Of a stretch of DNA of 64,000 bases, positions 23,732 through 34,767 are shown piece by piece (within the stretch, counting starts at the first letter, position 1; each line of letters opens with the position of its first letter). A program made the translations under genes and the position numbers. The notes beneath the pieces are model-generated. The model saw only the letters and a program-made list of their open reading frames with translations, made no database searches and was not told the DNA's origin. Origin of the DNA: Ectobius pallidus (lineage: Eukaryota; Arthropoda; Insecta; Blattodea; Ectobiidae); contig CAXKWD010000011.1 of the NCBI GenBank assembly GCA_964059195.1, positions 11,006,451 to 11,070,450 on the forward strand, given 5' to 3'.

Positions 23732-24060
23732 ATGTTACGAGAGGATTGTCAGTTGTCAATTGTCGATATGTAAAAATGTTGTCCATTGGACAGTATCCAA
23801 CCTAACCCCCAACGCCCGACGTACCATAGGTGAAGTTAATAAATCGCACTACTGTATTTACTAAAATTGCTATTGGACGGACTGGCCACTGATTTAAGTT
23901 ACGTGCCCCATTGCTGTTTTTGCGTGGTGGTTTCTCATACGGCTGTCTCTTTTAATTGGAGAGGATTCACAAAACTGCCGAATTTTACATTATTTTGTTC
24001 TTCAGAACTCGTAAAAACAATAAAATATGAAGCCACTTTGTTTATAAAATGTACGAAACA

Positions 24061-24267
24061 CTAAAGTCTGGCCGTTCTAAGAAGGGAACCTCAAGTAAAC
24101 AAAAACAAATACATTTGTCTCACTCTAGCAAATTATGGTCTGTTCACATTCACGAACAGCCACGTTCGGGACCGTTAGGGAATTCCGAATCGTATGACTT
24201 AAGAGTGAGAGAGACAAACTGGTTTTTGTTTACTTCAGGTTTCCTTCTTAGCTTGTCTCAGGTATAG
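24061..24267. mobile_element. MITE family E, copy 1 (about 207 bp)
   Basis: CTAAGAAGGGAACCTCAAGT plus AAACAAAAAC at the left mirrors GTTTTTGTTTACTTC plus AGGTTTCCTTCTTAG at the right, with TGTCTCACTCT and AGAGTGAGAGAGACA next inward. Also present at 35452-35606. Confidence 0.85.
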
Positions 24268-24519
24268 TAAAATGAGTAAAAATATGGTAAGTTCTATCAG
24301 TTGTATAGTCATGCCGGCTATTGTCAGTACTCAGTGCCAGTAGTTCAAACAATATGCAAAGTGCATTTAAGAATACAGTTCAAAACATATTCTTACTGTT
24401 GTGTCACTCTTTGTATTTAAAACTGTGAAGTAAGTTGTAAGCAATTCTGAAAAATAAATAAATAAATAATAATAATAATAATAATATTGATGTACATGGC
24501 TACGGCACTAGAAGTAGGC

Positions 24520-24874
24520 TAGATTTGATTATTTTAGGGAAGCTAACACTAGGAAGATAATTGACAAAGATTCCTTGTAGGTTGGGATTAATCCTATATA
24601 ATAAACTTCCCGTAGAAATTAAGAGTCTTAGAGATAATAAATGCAATAAAAATCTTAAGGAATATTTAGTAAGTAAGGCTTTGTGCAGACTAGAAGAACT
24701 GTAAAAATAATTATCACTCAGTGTTAATAATTTTACATTTGGATAAATTGTACCTGTATTTTTATGCTCTTGTTGCTTCTGTAAGTTATATCTATTTATA
24801 TAAACTACTGTAGCTAGTAATGTACCTTATACTTTGACAATGTCTGACAGCTGTAAAGCTCTATTGACAATAAC

Positions 24875-24919
<45 letters not shown>

Positions 24920-24925
24920 CATCAT
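24520..24925 (+). pseudogene. LINE ORF2 C-terminus and 3' UTR with (TTA)n tail
   Basis: Reads RLGLILYNKLPVEIKSL then KNLKEYLVSKALCRLEEL and a stop at about 24703. A 3' UTR ends TCTATTGACAATAACA and then a long TTA repeat (24877-24920). The next hAT element was inserted at the end of this tail. Confidence 0.8.
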
Positions 24926-25270
24926 CAGGGCCCGGATTCTGATGATCTAAAATTGTTTGAAAAATGACTTATAAAATGACCTAAAACTGATATTTTATTT
25001 ATAAAAAATTATTACTGTACAAACAAAGGTATAGCCTAGTTTGTAAATAATAAAAACTGTAAATAACTGTAATATTGTGAATGTTCTTTTCTCACGGAAA
25101 TTTATACTGGCACTGAGGCACTGGCGAGTCAAACTTCGGCATTTCCTTTTGTGGTCTGCCGGATTATATTTTTGTTTATTCAGGGTAAACAGTAGTTTGC
25201 ACTCTCAAATCCAAGCAGGTGGCAGACTCTGGTGCCAAGTAAATCTAATAACAATAGTAATATAATACAG

Positions 25271-25509
25271 CAGGGTTGGAAAAAACATGTTTTTTTTTTA
25301 AGGACAAAAAACTTTTTTGTTTTAAACATGTTTTTTTTGTTTAAAACGTTTTTTATGTGAACAACGATGTTGGTTGTTTTAAACGTGTTTTTTTAAAACT
25401 TTTTTATGTTTACAACAATGTTGTTTGTTTAAAAAAGTTTAAACTGTTCATTTTGTTTAAAACAACCATTTTAATGTATATGGCTTATTATATACGCACA
25501 CACACACAT

Positions 25510-25563
<54 letters not shown>

Positions 25564-25809
25564 CGTTTTCAGAGGCGCTGACCTGGGGGGGGGGGCAAGA
25601 ACTGGATTTTCAGTAGCTATACATAGGCCTTACATGATAAAATCTTAAGTCTTGGGGGGGGGGGCAGAAAGTACCTTGTCCCCCATAAGTCGGCGCCTAT
25701 GAACGTTTTAAACAAACTTAAAAAAACACAAGCACTTGTTTTAAACATGTTTTAAACACTTGTTTTAAACACTTGTTTTAAACGTTTTGTTTTAAACATT
25801 CCAACCCTG
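25271..25809. mobile_element. hAT MITE, middle level (CAGGGTTGGAA family)
   Basis: Termini CAGGGTTGGAA and TTCCAACCCTG. Perfect duplication TAATACAG at 25263-25270 and 25810-25817. The body consists largely of repeated GTTTTAAACA/TGTTTAAAAC motifs plus a CA/TA microsatellite at 25496-25562. Confidence 0.92.
25570..25701. mobile_element. hAT MITE, inner level (132 bp)
   Basis: CAGAGGCGCTGACC and GTCGGCGCCTATG are inverted ends, each followed by a G-run. Perfect duplication AACGTTTT at 25562-25569 and 25702-25709. Confidence 0.85.
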
Positions 25810-26145
25810 TAATACAGACATGTCAACATTTTAACGCCGAATATTTCCTTCTTGCATTAAACAAACAACACTTCAAAGACAGCACCGCTAGCGACGAAAA
25901 AAGTTAATACACTCAATGTAAATACATGAAAATGACTAAATAAGGAAGCAAATGACACGAAAATGACAAAATGATGACCTAAAAATATAAAATTGCATAA
26001 AATGACAAAAAATTACCTAATAAAAATGCATTTCTATAATCTAGAGGCCATGATTAGGATTTATCTACAAGTTGGCAATGTCTATGCAGCATCAATAAAA
26101 AGATGACATGTCATTAGAATCCGGGCCCTGATTATTATCTAACGG

Positions 26146-26622
26146 AGAGCTGATTCTGTGAATTACTTGCCATTTAAATCCTTTGGCATTGTTTTAATGC
26201 ACTTAAGAATGCGGTATTATCTAACGAATAGCAGTTGCTACGCCACTGATTCTGTTATTGACATGTCATTTAAATCATTTGGCATTGTTTTAATGCATTT
26301 AAGAATGAAGTATTATCTAACGAAGAGCAGTTGCTACGCCACTGATTCTGTGAATGACTAGCCATTTAAATCCTTTGGCATTGTTTTAATTTTTTAGAAT
26401 GCAGTATTATCTAACGAAGAGCAGTTGCTACGCCACTGATTCTGTTAATGACGTGCCATTTAAATCCTTTGGTTTTGTTTTAATGCACTTAAGAATACAG
26501 TATTATCTTGAACGAAGAGCAGTTGGTACGCCACTGATTCTGTGAATGACTTGCCATTTAAATCGTTTGGCATTGTTTTAATGCTTAAGAATGCAGTATT
26601 ATCTAACGAAACGGAGTGGCGT
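26146..26622. repeat. About 97-bp tandem repeat, roughly five copies
   Basis: TACGCCACTGATTCTGTGAA, CCATTTAAATCCTTTGGCAT, GTTTTAATGCACTTAAGAAT and TATTATCTAACGAAGAGCAG recur with spacing 93-98 bp (GCCACTGAT near 26242, 26339, 26432, 26530). Each unit holds TGCTACGCCACTG, the reverse complement of a CAGTGGCGTAGCA hAT terminus. Confidence 0.9.
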
Positions 26623-27631
26623 GGCAGGTTCAGGTGGTACCCGGTGCGAAAAATTTCGTTTAACCTCCCCTCCCCCCCCCCCCCCCACAAATTTAAATTA
26701 TTAAAAGAAAGGCTAGATTGTCAGTATCAATGCATCAGCACATCTTTTCCGCTCATGATTTAAATTCCGTGTTTCCCGAGCTCTTCGAAGTTTCGGAGTT
26801 TTCAACGCTGGGAGGCTATTGTGCAAGAGAAGGTAAGTCGAGGGCCGGCTCTAGGTACTTTGGCGCCCTAGGGGAGAAGTAATTTCTCAGTCATTCCGTT
26901 TATTACCATATGGTTATACATGGAATTTCACGTTCTCTAGCCTGGTGAAGGTACGTGGTTAAACAAAATTGATATGAATTGGCCTAATTTAAGAAAGGCT
27001 TGTACTGCATGTGTGCATTATGAAGACGTTATAGTGCATCTGGCGCTGGCTGGTTTTCACACCGTGAAGGCACAATGGACTTTTACGACCCATGCTGCTC
27101 ATATGGGAGAGTCAAGCGAGCGCGAGCGCTACGTTGCCAGATTTGTCTGTTTTTCAGAATGTGACCAAAGTGAAATAGGAACATGCGTTTCTCTATGAAA
27201 TTTCATGAAGAATATGATGGTAGAAGAAAAATCTCTTAAATTTTAGTTGATTTTTCTTTAAATAATAAAAATTGGAATTTTTTCTTTAAAAGGAAATGTT
27301 AAAATATTTCTCGTTCCGAACATCAAAACGCACAAAAAATGAAACAATTGCGACGAAAAATCTCAGTCATTCGTTTGTGATTCAAAAAAATTCACTAATA
27401 TTTTTAAAATGTTGTTTATAAAAAATTAACCGTCAGATAAGGTGACAGTATTATGTCGTTGCTGGCTAAACATAAATTTATAATTAACAACTTACGGTCT
27501 GATCTCAACAATAAATTGTATTTAAATTTGTAATTTTCTACGTCTGCAGCTTCAGATTTTCTGATAGATTCTAGTGCTTTGAGGCTGAATACCTACTCCA
27601 CTTTTCAACATCGTAAATTCTGTACGAGATC
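26623..27631. other. Unassigned sequence with a poly-C run
   Basis: Begins with a GTGGCGTGGCAGG-type fragment and a poly-C run (about 26668-26686). The frame 26974-27198 has no recognisable family. A CTAGGTACTTTGGCGCCCTA block near 26850 resembles the termini of the 50738 element. Confidence 0.45.
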
Positions 27632-27972
27632 AGTACAATGATACGGTCGTAGACTCGATCGCAGAAGAACAGGGAGTAATAGTTTGCAGGCTGCCTCCAT
27701 ACCATTGTGAACTAAACCCTATCGAAATGGTATGGAGTCAGGTAAAAGGGCATGCTGGACAACATAACATTAAACTTCAAGGCGAAGGAAATGGAACCAT
27801 TGATAGACAATGCTTTTTCGTCAGTTATCAAGGATCAGTGGACAAATTACTATAAACATACTGAAGGCGTAGAGGACGATATGTGGAAAGCAGATCAGCT
27901 GCAGGATGACATTGAACCTCTGGTTGTTAAATTAACCAGTAATTGTTCCAGTAGTTCTTCCAACTGTGATTA
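27632..27972 (+). pseudogene. DDE transposase C-terminal fragment (Tc1/mariner-like)
   Basis: VDSIAEEQGVIVCRLPPYHC followed by ELNPIEMVWSQVKGH is the LPPYSP/C..NPIE..W block holding the third catalytic acidic residue (Glu). A +1 shift near 27755 moves the remainder into the frame AKEMEPLIDNAFSSVIKDQW, an alpha-helical tail with a polar Ser-rich end, stop near 27972. Nothing earlier than the third catalytic block is preserved. The closest recalled relatives are insect DDE_3-domain proteins. Confidence 0.75.
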
Positions 27973-28214
27973 GAGTAAAGAGGCGTCCCAGGATTTGGCA
28001 ATGGAGGGAATTGAACCCATATCTAATTGAGGTACATTTATTAATCATTATTACTATGTACTTATTTAAGGTTGCATTTAATTCCATGGGAGAAAGATTG
28101 GACATCGTTTTAAGGAACAAAATAGTAGTAGGCATTATTATGATTGCATTTATAGAAGAGTAACAATTTAATATCCTTTCGTTTGTTATATTGAACCAAT
28201 AAATTGATTATAAT

Positions 28215-28234
28215 GTAATAATAATAATAATAAT

Positions 28235-28283
<49 letters not shown>
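28215..28283. repeat. AAT microsatellite
   Basis: About 20 AAT/TAA units with one interruption. Confidence 0.95.
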
Positions 28284-28285
<2 letters not shown>

Positions 28286-28560
28286 AACACCTGCATTGTA
28301 TAATGGTTGGCTTGCTGACTGCTGACATACATTCTACGAAGATTGAAGGTACGGGTACGATACTCGACATTTCCTTTTTTTTTTTTCTGAAATCACTAAT
28401 CAGAAGTAGCGACTCAGGAAAGAAACATCAGTGACGACTGTTGGAGCCGGTATATTAACCACATGCCCCAAATTCTGCCATCTATGAATGAAGTCATCAG
28501 ACGGAGATAAATAACACAGCGGTTGCATGATAGGCCCCGTCACTCGATGTGATGTAGCCT
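28284..28560 (+). repeat. tRNA-derived SINE, family S
   Basis: A-box like TATAATGGTTGGCTTGCTG and B-box like GGTACGGGTACGATACTC form the head. The body with ACCACATGCCCCAAATTCTG then CCATCT is shared with 43912-44048 and, inverted, 32376-32725. Those copies end in (TTTAG)n; this one has lost its tail. Confidence 0.7.
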
Positions 28561-28790
28561 AATGGAAATCCAACAAAAACACCACTCATCAATAATAATC
28601 GTAATGATGATGATAATAATAATATCTTACTGTAATACCAGAAATCCACCGGATATTTTAAATATGTAATGAACATGGATTATGTACATATTTTTATTCT
28701 ATGCGTTCCGACAATATATAGGAGTTCTCGTCTGTTCATCTCAGTGGCGACTCCTGGTTTTTTAGTTGTATAGGATGGTGTGGAGAGAGC

Positions 28791-28860
28791 GAATTAACCC
28801 ATTCACTGCTATTGACGTACATATGCGTCGCCGTAAAAAATACATAAAGGGCTAAAGGCT
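28791..28860. other. Possible piggyBac-type terminus
   Basis: TTAACCCATTCACTGC after AATTAACCC resembles other TTAA-flanked ends in the window, but no partner end was found. Confidence 0.2.
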
Positions 28861-29144
28861 GAGATGTAAATTTAATACAATGATGCTTTATCCTAAAATA
28901 TGAAAATATTTAACCACGTATGAAAACTGTCGTTTGCGGAAATCAGCTATTCCGCTATAATTTTCATAGTTGATATCAAACTTGATATTACTCCAGGAAT
29001 ACTTATATTGAAATATAAACAGCACTGTAAAGTTTAATAATAGCTAGGCCTATAATATATACCAAGAAATGAAATAAATAAATAAATAAATATTAATAAA
29101 AATATGATCACTCCCCTCTTAGAAAACAAGCTATCGAACGTGAG

Positions 29145-29262
29145 GAAGGACTGTAAAGCTGCGTATACATTTGCGCTCCTCTCGCGTTCCGCTCTGTCCG
29201 CGTACAGTACGCGTACAGTACGCGTACAGTACGCGAACAGTACGTTGAAATTATCCATAGGA
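29145..29262. repeat. GC-rich repeat with 11-bp tandem units
   Basis: CGCGTACAGTA occurs four times in a row (about 29208-29245). Preceded by GCGTATACATTTGCGCTC, which also appears inverted at 31070-31095. Confidence 0.8.
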
Positions 29263-29371
29263 AAGCGACGAACATATTGCGAACCACCAGCATCATTATT
29301 ATTATTGTGTTATTTATATTTGTATTTGTAATAATTTGTATTTTTGTGATTTGTAATAACTAGAACATTTT

Positions 29372-29372
<1 letters not shown>

Positions 29373-29448
<76 letters not shown>

Positions 29449-29472
29449 TATTATTATTACTATTATTATTGT
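29373..29472. repeat. AAT microsatellite turning into TTA
   Basis: About 25 AAT units followed by TTATTATTACTATTATTATT. The isoleucine-rich minus-strand frame is the repeat. Confidence 0.95.
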
Positions 29473-29534
29473 GATAAAAATCATATCACAGCCCAATAAC
29501 CCTAATATAGGGCCCACAACATCTTTATATTAAA

Positions 29535-29882
29535 ACTAGCTTCGCTGGGGGGCGGAGCCCCCAAACCTCCACTGAGGTTCTCGGGAGAGGTTTTTTAAAA
29601 GATCTATGGGAGATAGAGTGCGTGTATTTAATCTGTCAGAGCCCTACGTGAACACAGTTTGATAAAACCGTTCCCATGGAAACCAAGCCCTTTTTCGGGG
29701 GTTTTTAGGGCTAAAAATAAAAAAAAATAAACTTTTTGGAATTTTTCTGCAGTTTACAGCCTAAAAGCTATATGTATACCAAATTTCAAGTTTCTAGCTC
29801 ATCTGGAAGTGGGCAAACATTAATGTCAGTGAGTGAGTGAGTGAGTGAGTCAGCCAGCCATGTGGCTTTATATTATAGGGAT
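29535..29882 (+). mobile_element. Dispersed element R1, copy 2
   Basis: Begins CTAGCTTCGCTGGGGGGCGG then AGCCCCCAAACC, passes GATCTATGGGAGATAGAGTG and one copy of the 918-1935 array unit, and ends GTGAGTGAGTGAGTCAGCCA then TGTGGCTTTATATTATAGGG. GGGGGCGGAGCCCCC near the start can form a hairpin. Superfamily unknown. Confidence 0.75.
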
Positions 29883-29937
29883 TTAACTTAATAATAATAA
29901 TGAAATTAATAACAATAATAATAATGATTAGGGCTCG

Positions 29938-30780
29938 GATTTGTATGTAATTTTTTTTTTCTGATGCTCTTGTCAAGGTCCGACAACCGCAAATTCCTAT
30001 TTTATTTTACATAAAAACACACGATTTACAAAAAAAAAGTTATGTGAATAAATATTTTCGCTATATTCTCCACAAATAAATATTTTAGTACTTTTCCTCA
30101 ATCTCTTTTAACATTTTACAACACAAATATCTATCTCGAAAGAATTCAACAGAAATTGCAATGAGGTGAAAGTGATTCACTTGCACTTGCTTGTCGGGGA
30201 AGAACAGAACTCAATCTCAACATTGCGTAATTCAGTTAAAGAAATACAATATGTTGAAAGGCAACTTAACACTATCTCAGGTTTGAAAATAAAAGTTCTA
30301 AGAACAAAATTTAAAGGTATGTTTGAGAAAAATGGTGGCTACCAAACCCTCTGCAAAGTCGCTCAAGTTTTGGAAGGTCAAATCATAAGTGAACTTGATC
30401 GTGTGTGTGTGTTAGTGATATACAGTACACCTCTTGAAATATACAAGGTTAACATCGTGTGATGTAGAACGTTCCTTTTCTCAAAGGCATTATTCTTGTA
30501 TAATAGGCAAGGATTTGTGATCCATAATCTGGAGATGACATTTGTTGTGCACTGCAACTCCAGTCAGCATTTTACATATGATATTTAGCTGCAATTGGTG
30601 ATTTTCAGTATAATTTGTTCCAGTAAGTTACGAACATTCTGGTGTTTTTATTCCTTTTTCAGAAAAAAAATATATAGTTTTAGCACATATTTTTAAAATT
30701 TTACCATATATTTGTAACATTTTTAGCACATAAAAAATAAATATTTGTAAGTTTTTAAGCACATAAAAATCCGTGCACTA
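29938..30780 (+). mobile_element. hAT remnant with transposase C-terminus
   Basis: Ends TAGGGCTCGGATTTGTATGT and ACATAAAAATCCGTGCACTA are inverted. Inside, 30166-30462 encodes a 98-codon frame with KEIQYVERQLNTISGLKIK, MFEKNGGYQTL and KVAQVLEG, as in hAT C-terminal regions. A frameshift at about 30453 leads to CDVERSFSQRHYSCIIGKDL (dimerisation motif) and NLEMTFVVHCN. The catalytic domain is missing. Confidence 0.85.
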
Positions 30781-30809
30781 ATGATATTAATATTGAACTT
30801 TGTATAAAC

Positions 30810-31130
30810 ATTCTGTGCACAGCTGCCGGATGTTATTGTTGCTGGTGTTCAAAATCAAAACAACATGCTTGAGCAGAGAGAGAGCAAGGAGGAAAATGAC
30901 ACGCGGACGGAGCGCAACTACCAAAAACACGTCCCAATATGAAATCAGAAATCCTTTGTGTTCGTCGAAAAAACCGACAGGAGACGGATCGCGGCGTACT
31001 GTCTGCGCTCTGTACGCGTGTCGTCACACGAACACCTCAAATGCCGTCCCAATCTGCGCTCTGTACGCGTACAGAGCGCAAATGTATACGCACCTTTAGA
31101 CGTCCTCAACTTCTTCCATATGAAACTGGC
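30810..31130. repeat. GC-rich repeat with a 26-bp perfect palindrome
   Basis: TGCGCTCTGTACG and its exact complement CGTACAGAGCGCA abut at 31055-31080. TCTGCGCTCTGTACGCG also occurs near 31004. Followed by AAATGTATACGCAC, shared with 29150-29180, so the two loci are related. Confidence 0.75.
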
Positions 31131-31492
31131 TTATCACAACACTTCCCTTCCCCGCCTCCCCCTTCACATGCCCTAGAGATCTAACAACGGCATGGACTGC
31201 GTAACACCAACACTGAGGACATCCTCGCAAATACCAACCTGCTCAAAACAGAACCGCTAACTTCCTTCCCGAGTGCTCTACAATAACGCTGTTTTGTCAT
31301 TTTATTGTTTTAATTTTGACAATGAATGCTAGTAAACATTTATGTAGATGAATTATGAAGTGTAGGATGATCCTCACATCCTATATGGAATAATCGCCAC
31401 TGGTTCATCAATAACTACTGACATGTGTATAGGTACAGTATATATAACTATTACACATATTATATATGTAGACTATATATTACACATATTAT

Positions 31493-31710
31493 ATGTATAT
31501 ATATAAAGGGGTGGGTCTCTGTCACCGCAGCATGTCTCATCCTCAGGTTGCGGATAGAAGATATGGCCTCCAGATATGGAGAGTAGCTGCGAATATATTG
31601 AATAAGCAGTCGCAGCCAGACGACATGAGGGGGTCCTCCAGCTTCGGGGGTTTGGCGTGTGGTCAAGAACCTCTCACAGTAAAAAGAAAAATTATAAATA
31701 CGCTTACTTG
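31493..31710 (+). repeat. Dispersed repeat candidate with an open frame
   Basis: A 72-codon frame reads SMSHPQVADRRYGLQIWRVA and AANILNKQSQPDDMRG. I recall similar translated fragments from cockroach repeats but cannot name the element. No copy elsewhere in the window. Confidence 0.3.
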
Positions 31711-31839
31711 ATTTATAGATCCTGTCAGTGTAAAATTGTCCAGAGGTAAAATAGTCCCTCGATTGGATCTCCGGATAGGGACTACACTGATCATAGCAGG
31801 TGGGGATAGATTCAACTCATTCTTATGATTTGGAGAAAG

Positions 31840-32226
31840 GAACAATTGCCAAAGGAATAGAAAGATTCTACTATAAGTGAGACAGGGCAGAATGCAATAA
31901 ATATCGAGGAATTTTTCTCTTATCAACGTCATACGCCTACAATGTTGCGTCTAATATACTTCTGTAAAGATTAACCCCATATCCGGACGAAATCATTGGA
32001 GCTCACCAATATGGATTTAGGCGAAATAGATCAACCATTGATCTTATATTTTGTATTTGCCAAATCTTGTAGAAAAAGTGGGAATATAATAAATCTGTTC
32101 ACCAGCTATACATAGATTTTTTAAAAGCATGTGATTCAGTTAGGCGAGACAAATTGTTCAATGTTCTTATTGAGTTCAGGATACCCAAGAAGTTAGTTAG
32201 GCTGATCAAAATGAGTCTAAATCAGC
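31840..32226 (+). pseudogene. LINE reverse transcriptase, part 1 (blocks 1-3)
   Basis: Fragments in shifted frames read EQLPKE, then CNKYRGIFLLSTSYAYNVAS, then ALIGN-able HQYGFRRNRSTIDLIFCICQ and HQLYIDFLKACDSVRRDKLF (RT motif A, YIDF.KA.D, with its Asp) and RIPKKLVRLIKMSLN. The reading breaks at 32226 after SLN, and part 2 resumes with LNET at 35662, so 3.4 kb is inserted between. Same lineage as the MNLRVP-ending fragment at 8640. Confidence 0.85.
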
Positions 32227-32375
32227 CCTGTCGAACAGTACCGGTACTCCGAAGGTGCGAAAAGGTGAGCGTATTCCTATCTACCTAACTACCAATACGC
32301 TAAAGCCCAGAGCAGCCAGGGCGAACGCGATTGCTTCAATGCGCCTAGCATTGCAGCTCAATCATGTAGCCTATA

Positions 32376-32725
32376 TAGACTAAACTAAACTAAACTCTGT
32401 GGCGCTACACAGTGGCGGATGCAGAATTTTTTCGGGGGGGGGGGATTTGAATAGGTAGAAGTAATACTAAAAAATTAATTAACTTACGTATATAATTAGT
32501 TTATAAAACTGGCCACTTAGAGTGCATATATAGCCTTTTTTCAAATCTCGGGGGGGGGGGGGATATATCTCCCAATCCCCCCTGCATCCACCATTATCGC
32601 TACATCCCTGAGAGGACTAGGCCTACCATCAGACCGCTGCCTCACCTACCCTAGAAGGCTGACAGGATTTAGGGGTACGTGGTCACATGCCGACACCCAC
32701 GGCCGTTAATGATAGTTTCCATGAT
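32376..32725 (-). repeat. SINE family S, inverted copy, split by a MITE
   Basis: Starts with ACTAAACTAAACTAAACT, the complement of a (TTTAG)n tail, and ends ACCCACGGCCGTTAAT, mirroring 43912. The element at 32410-32596 interrupts it at GCGCTACA. Confidence 0.8.
32410..32596 (+). mobile_element. hAT MITE family F, copy 1 (187 bp)
   Basis: CAGTGGCGGATGCAG at the left and CTGCATCCACCATTA at the right. Flanks GCGCTACA (32402-32409) and TCGCTACA (32597-32604), 7 of 8. Same interior as 35810-35974 in opposite orientation. Confidence 0.85.
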
Positions 32726-32754
32726 CACAGCCGCTACTTCTCAATAAAAAGGTT

Positions 32755-33030
32755 CCTCAATTCGCGGGTGCGCGGGCAAAGAGAGTTAAGTTCACCATCC
32801 TCAAAAACTGAGATATGTACATAGAGTTATAGATAAAAATGTACTCTACATTTGTGTTAAGTCCAGTAAGTCATATTCAAAAACGTACGGTGGTTATGGA
32901 TGTGTGCATCATGGGTTTATCCATCTATAAAGCGATGTTGGGCGGGTAAAGTGTGTTAGGTCACTCTAATTCTCAGTAACAAGAAAGTGGACTTAACTCT
33001 CTTTGCCCGCGCACCCGTGAATTTCTATCA
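32755..33030. repeat. Foldback element, arms about 50 bp
   Basis: AATTCGCGGGTGCGCGGGCA then AAGAGAGTTAAGT at the left; inverted ACTTAACTCTCTTTGCCCGC then GCACCCGTGAATT at the right, followed by shared ACTGAG/CTCAGT. Confidence 0.85.
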
Positions 33031-33299
33031 AGAGGCTGAGTGCATCCCGTTCCAGATTTCCTTATCTCAGAAAAATCCGAGGAGGTATGGGAGATTGAGC
33101 CCGCGCCTGCAGATTTGTAGACGAAACCATGAATTGCGGTTTTTTTAGTAACCTTTTCCCTTTCCAACCTTTCTTTCTTTATCTTAGTTTCACATCTCCC
33201 TTTTAGGGACATTTAAGCGACCCAAGCCGCCCGGACCATACAGGGCCGCGACCTGTTGGGTGAGGGATAATGTATGGATCACATATATATTTCTTTTAC

Positions 33300-33615
33300 C
33301 GGACAAGGACATGGAGGGCCTCCCGGATGAGTGATCAGCCCAATGCCGGGGCCACCTCCGAGACAACACGAAACATAGACACACCATTCACACACACACT
33401 CACTCCAAACAAGGCGAGGATGAGATGAAGATGATAATGACGGCCAGATGATATCTGGGGACCACAAGGGCCTAAAGTTACCAGACATTTGTCTCACAGG
33501 TGAGGAAAAACCCCAGAAAAACCCACCTAGGTAACTAGTCCCGACCAAGAATCGAACCCGGGCCCGCTGCGTGAGAGGAGAGAGGAGCGAAGGCATCCCC
33601 TACGCCACAGCGGTG
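33300..33615 (-). repeat. tRNA-derived SINE (second copy of the 15525 family)
   Basis: Minus-strand head GCTGTGGCGTAGGGGATGC and GCCCGGGTTCGATTC near 33540-33612. Body shares GACGGCCAGATGATATCTGG then GGACCACAAG and CCCAATGCCGGGGC with 15540-15660. Confidence 0.8.
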
Positions 33616-33780
33616 GACTCCCTTTCCAACCATCAGACGAAAATAAAATTGTGACCTGAAATTATAACTTACTATTTTACGAAACGATATTCGCTTGCAA
33701 ACATCTGGAGAGTCTGGTGTGGAACTATTTAGGTCAATGCCAGAAACATCATTTTCAAATCTTCTCCAGTTTGCCTGCAT

Positions 33781-34110
33781 CTAAACTGCAGTGTCTGTAT
33801 CAACATAATTTTGTTTGTGGTGTGAAATTGTGAATAGTTTTTTTTCTCTGTAAATAAATAACAATAAAACCGACGGTCGTGCCAGCATTACTGATAAGAA
33901 CTTAGTGTATGTGTCACGATTGTGTACTTCGAACGTGGAGCCTGAAATAGACAAATTTGTTGAACACAACAAATTTAAGCGAGCACCAGAAAGCAAGTCA
34001 ACATAAAGATGGAGACATCGAGGGACAGCGAATAATTTAAATAGATTATGTCTTTTACTATCGTTATATAGTAAAATAAAAACTTGTTTTATGTTATAAA
34101 AAGAAAATAT
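33781..34110. other. Unassigned
   Basis: Both strands have short open frames without recognised features. Confidence 0.4.
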
Positions 34111-34118
34111 GTTATAAC

Positions 34119-34759
34119 TAGGGTTCGGATGTTTATGGCCTAAAAAGGTGGAAAATATAACTGCAAATATGTCCTTAAAATGACTAAATATAACCCAAAA
34201 ATCATAAATATATTCTAATAAAATAACGTATTTTCAAAAAATAAATGTTCCAGTTTAAAACGTTTAAAGACACTAAATTCTTACATCACATAAATTCAAT
34301 TGGATAATCACTTTTTAACAATTTTGGTGATTTACAGTTTTACTTGTAATGAATTTCTATTTTTAAGGAATTTGCTCCTGTTTACTCGTTTCATAAGCTC
34401 CAAATACTCGTAATATTTTGTAGACCATGCGTGTCCTTATAAAATATGAACAACTGCATTAATTTCAAAACTTAAGTTACTATTAATTTGGCATAAAGAT
34501 TAAATTAAATAAATAAATTTCAAATTTAACTCGGCCATGTAGTACGTACACTGAGCTCCTTTATCGAATTTATAACTGAAATATACCGTTAAATTACAAA
34601 TATAACTAAAATATGACCAAGACCACAAAAATGACCAAAATATGACTTTATATGCAAAATAAAAACGGTCTGATTAGGATAACAAGCGTGCAATTCGTGT
34701 TTAAGGCAAGTACGGAAGTCAGGATAAAAATATGACATGCCATAAACATCCGAACCCTA
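34119..34759. mobile_element. hAT MITE, TAGGGTTCGG family, copy 2 (641 bp)
   Basis: TAGGGTTCGGATGTTTATGG and CCATAAACATCCGAACCCTA are perfect 20-bp inverted ends. Perfect 8-bp duplication GTTATAAC at 34111-34118 and 34760-34767. Confidence 0.95.
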
Positions 34760-34767
34760 GTTATAAC

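Larger units (their letters stand above)
24926..26130. mobile_element. hAT element, outer level of a three-level nest
   Basis: CAGGGCCCGGATTCT at the left and AGAATCCGGGCCCTG at the right are perfect 15-bp inverted ends. Flanks ATCATCAT and ATTATTAT lie in microsatellite sequence, so the duplication is blurred. The body is rich in AATGAC motifs and has no transposase. Confidence 0.85.

Noticed and set aside
29314..29517. Poly-isoleucine frame resembling a membrane protein
   Set aside because: Translation of an AAT microsatellite.
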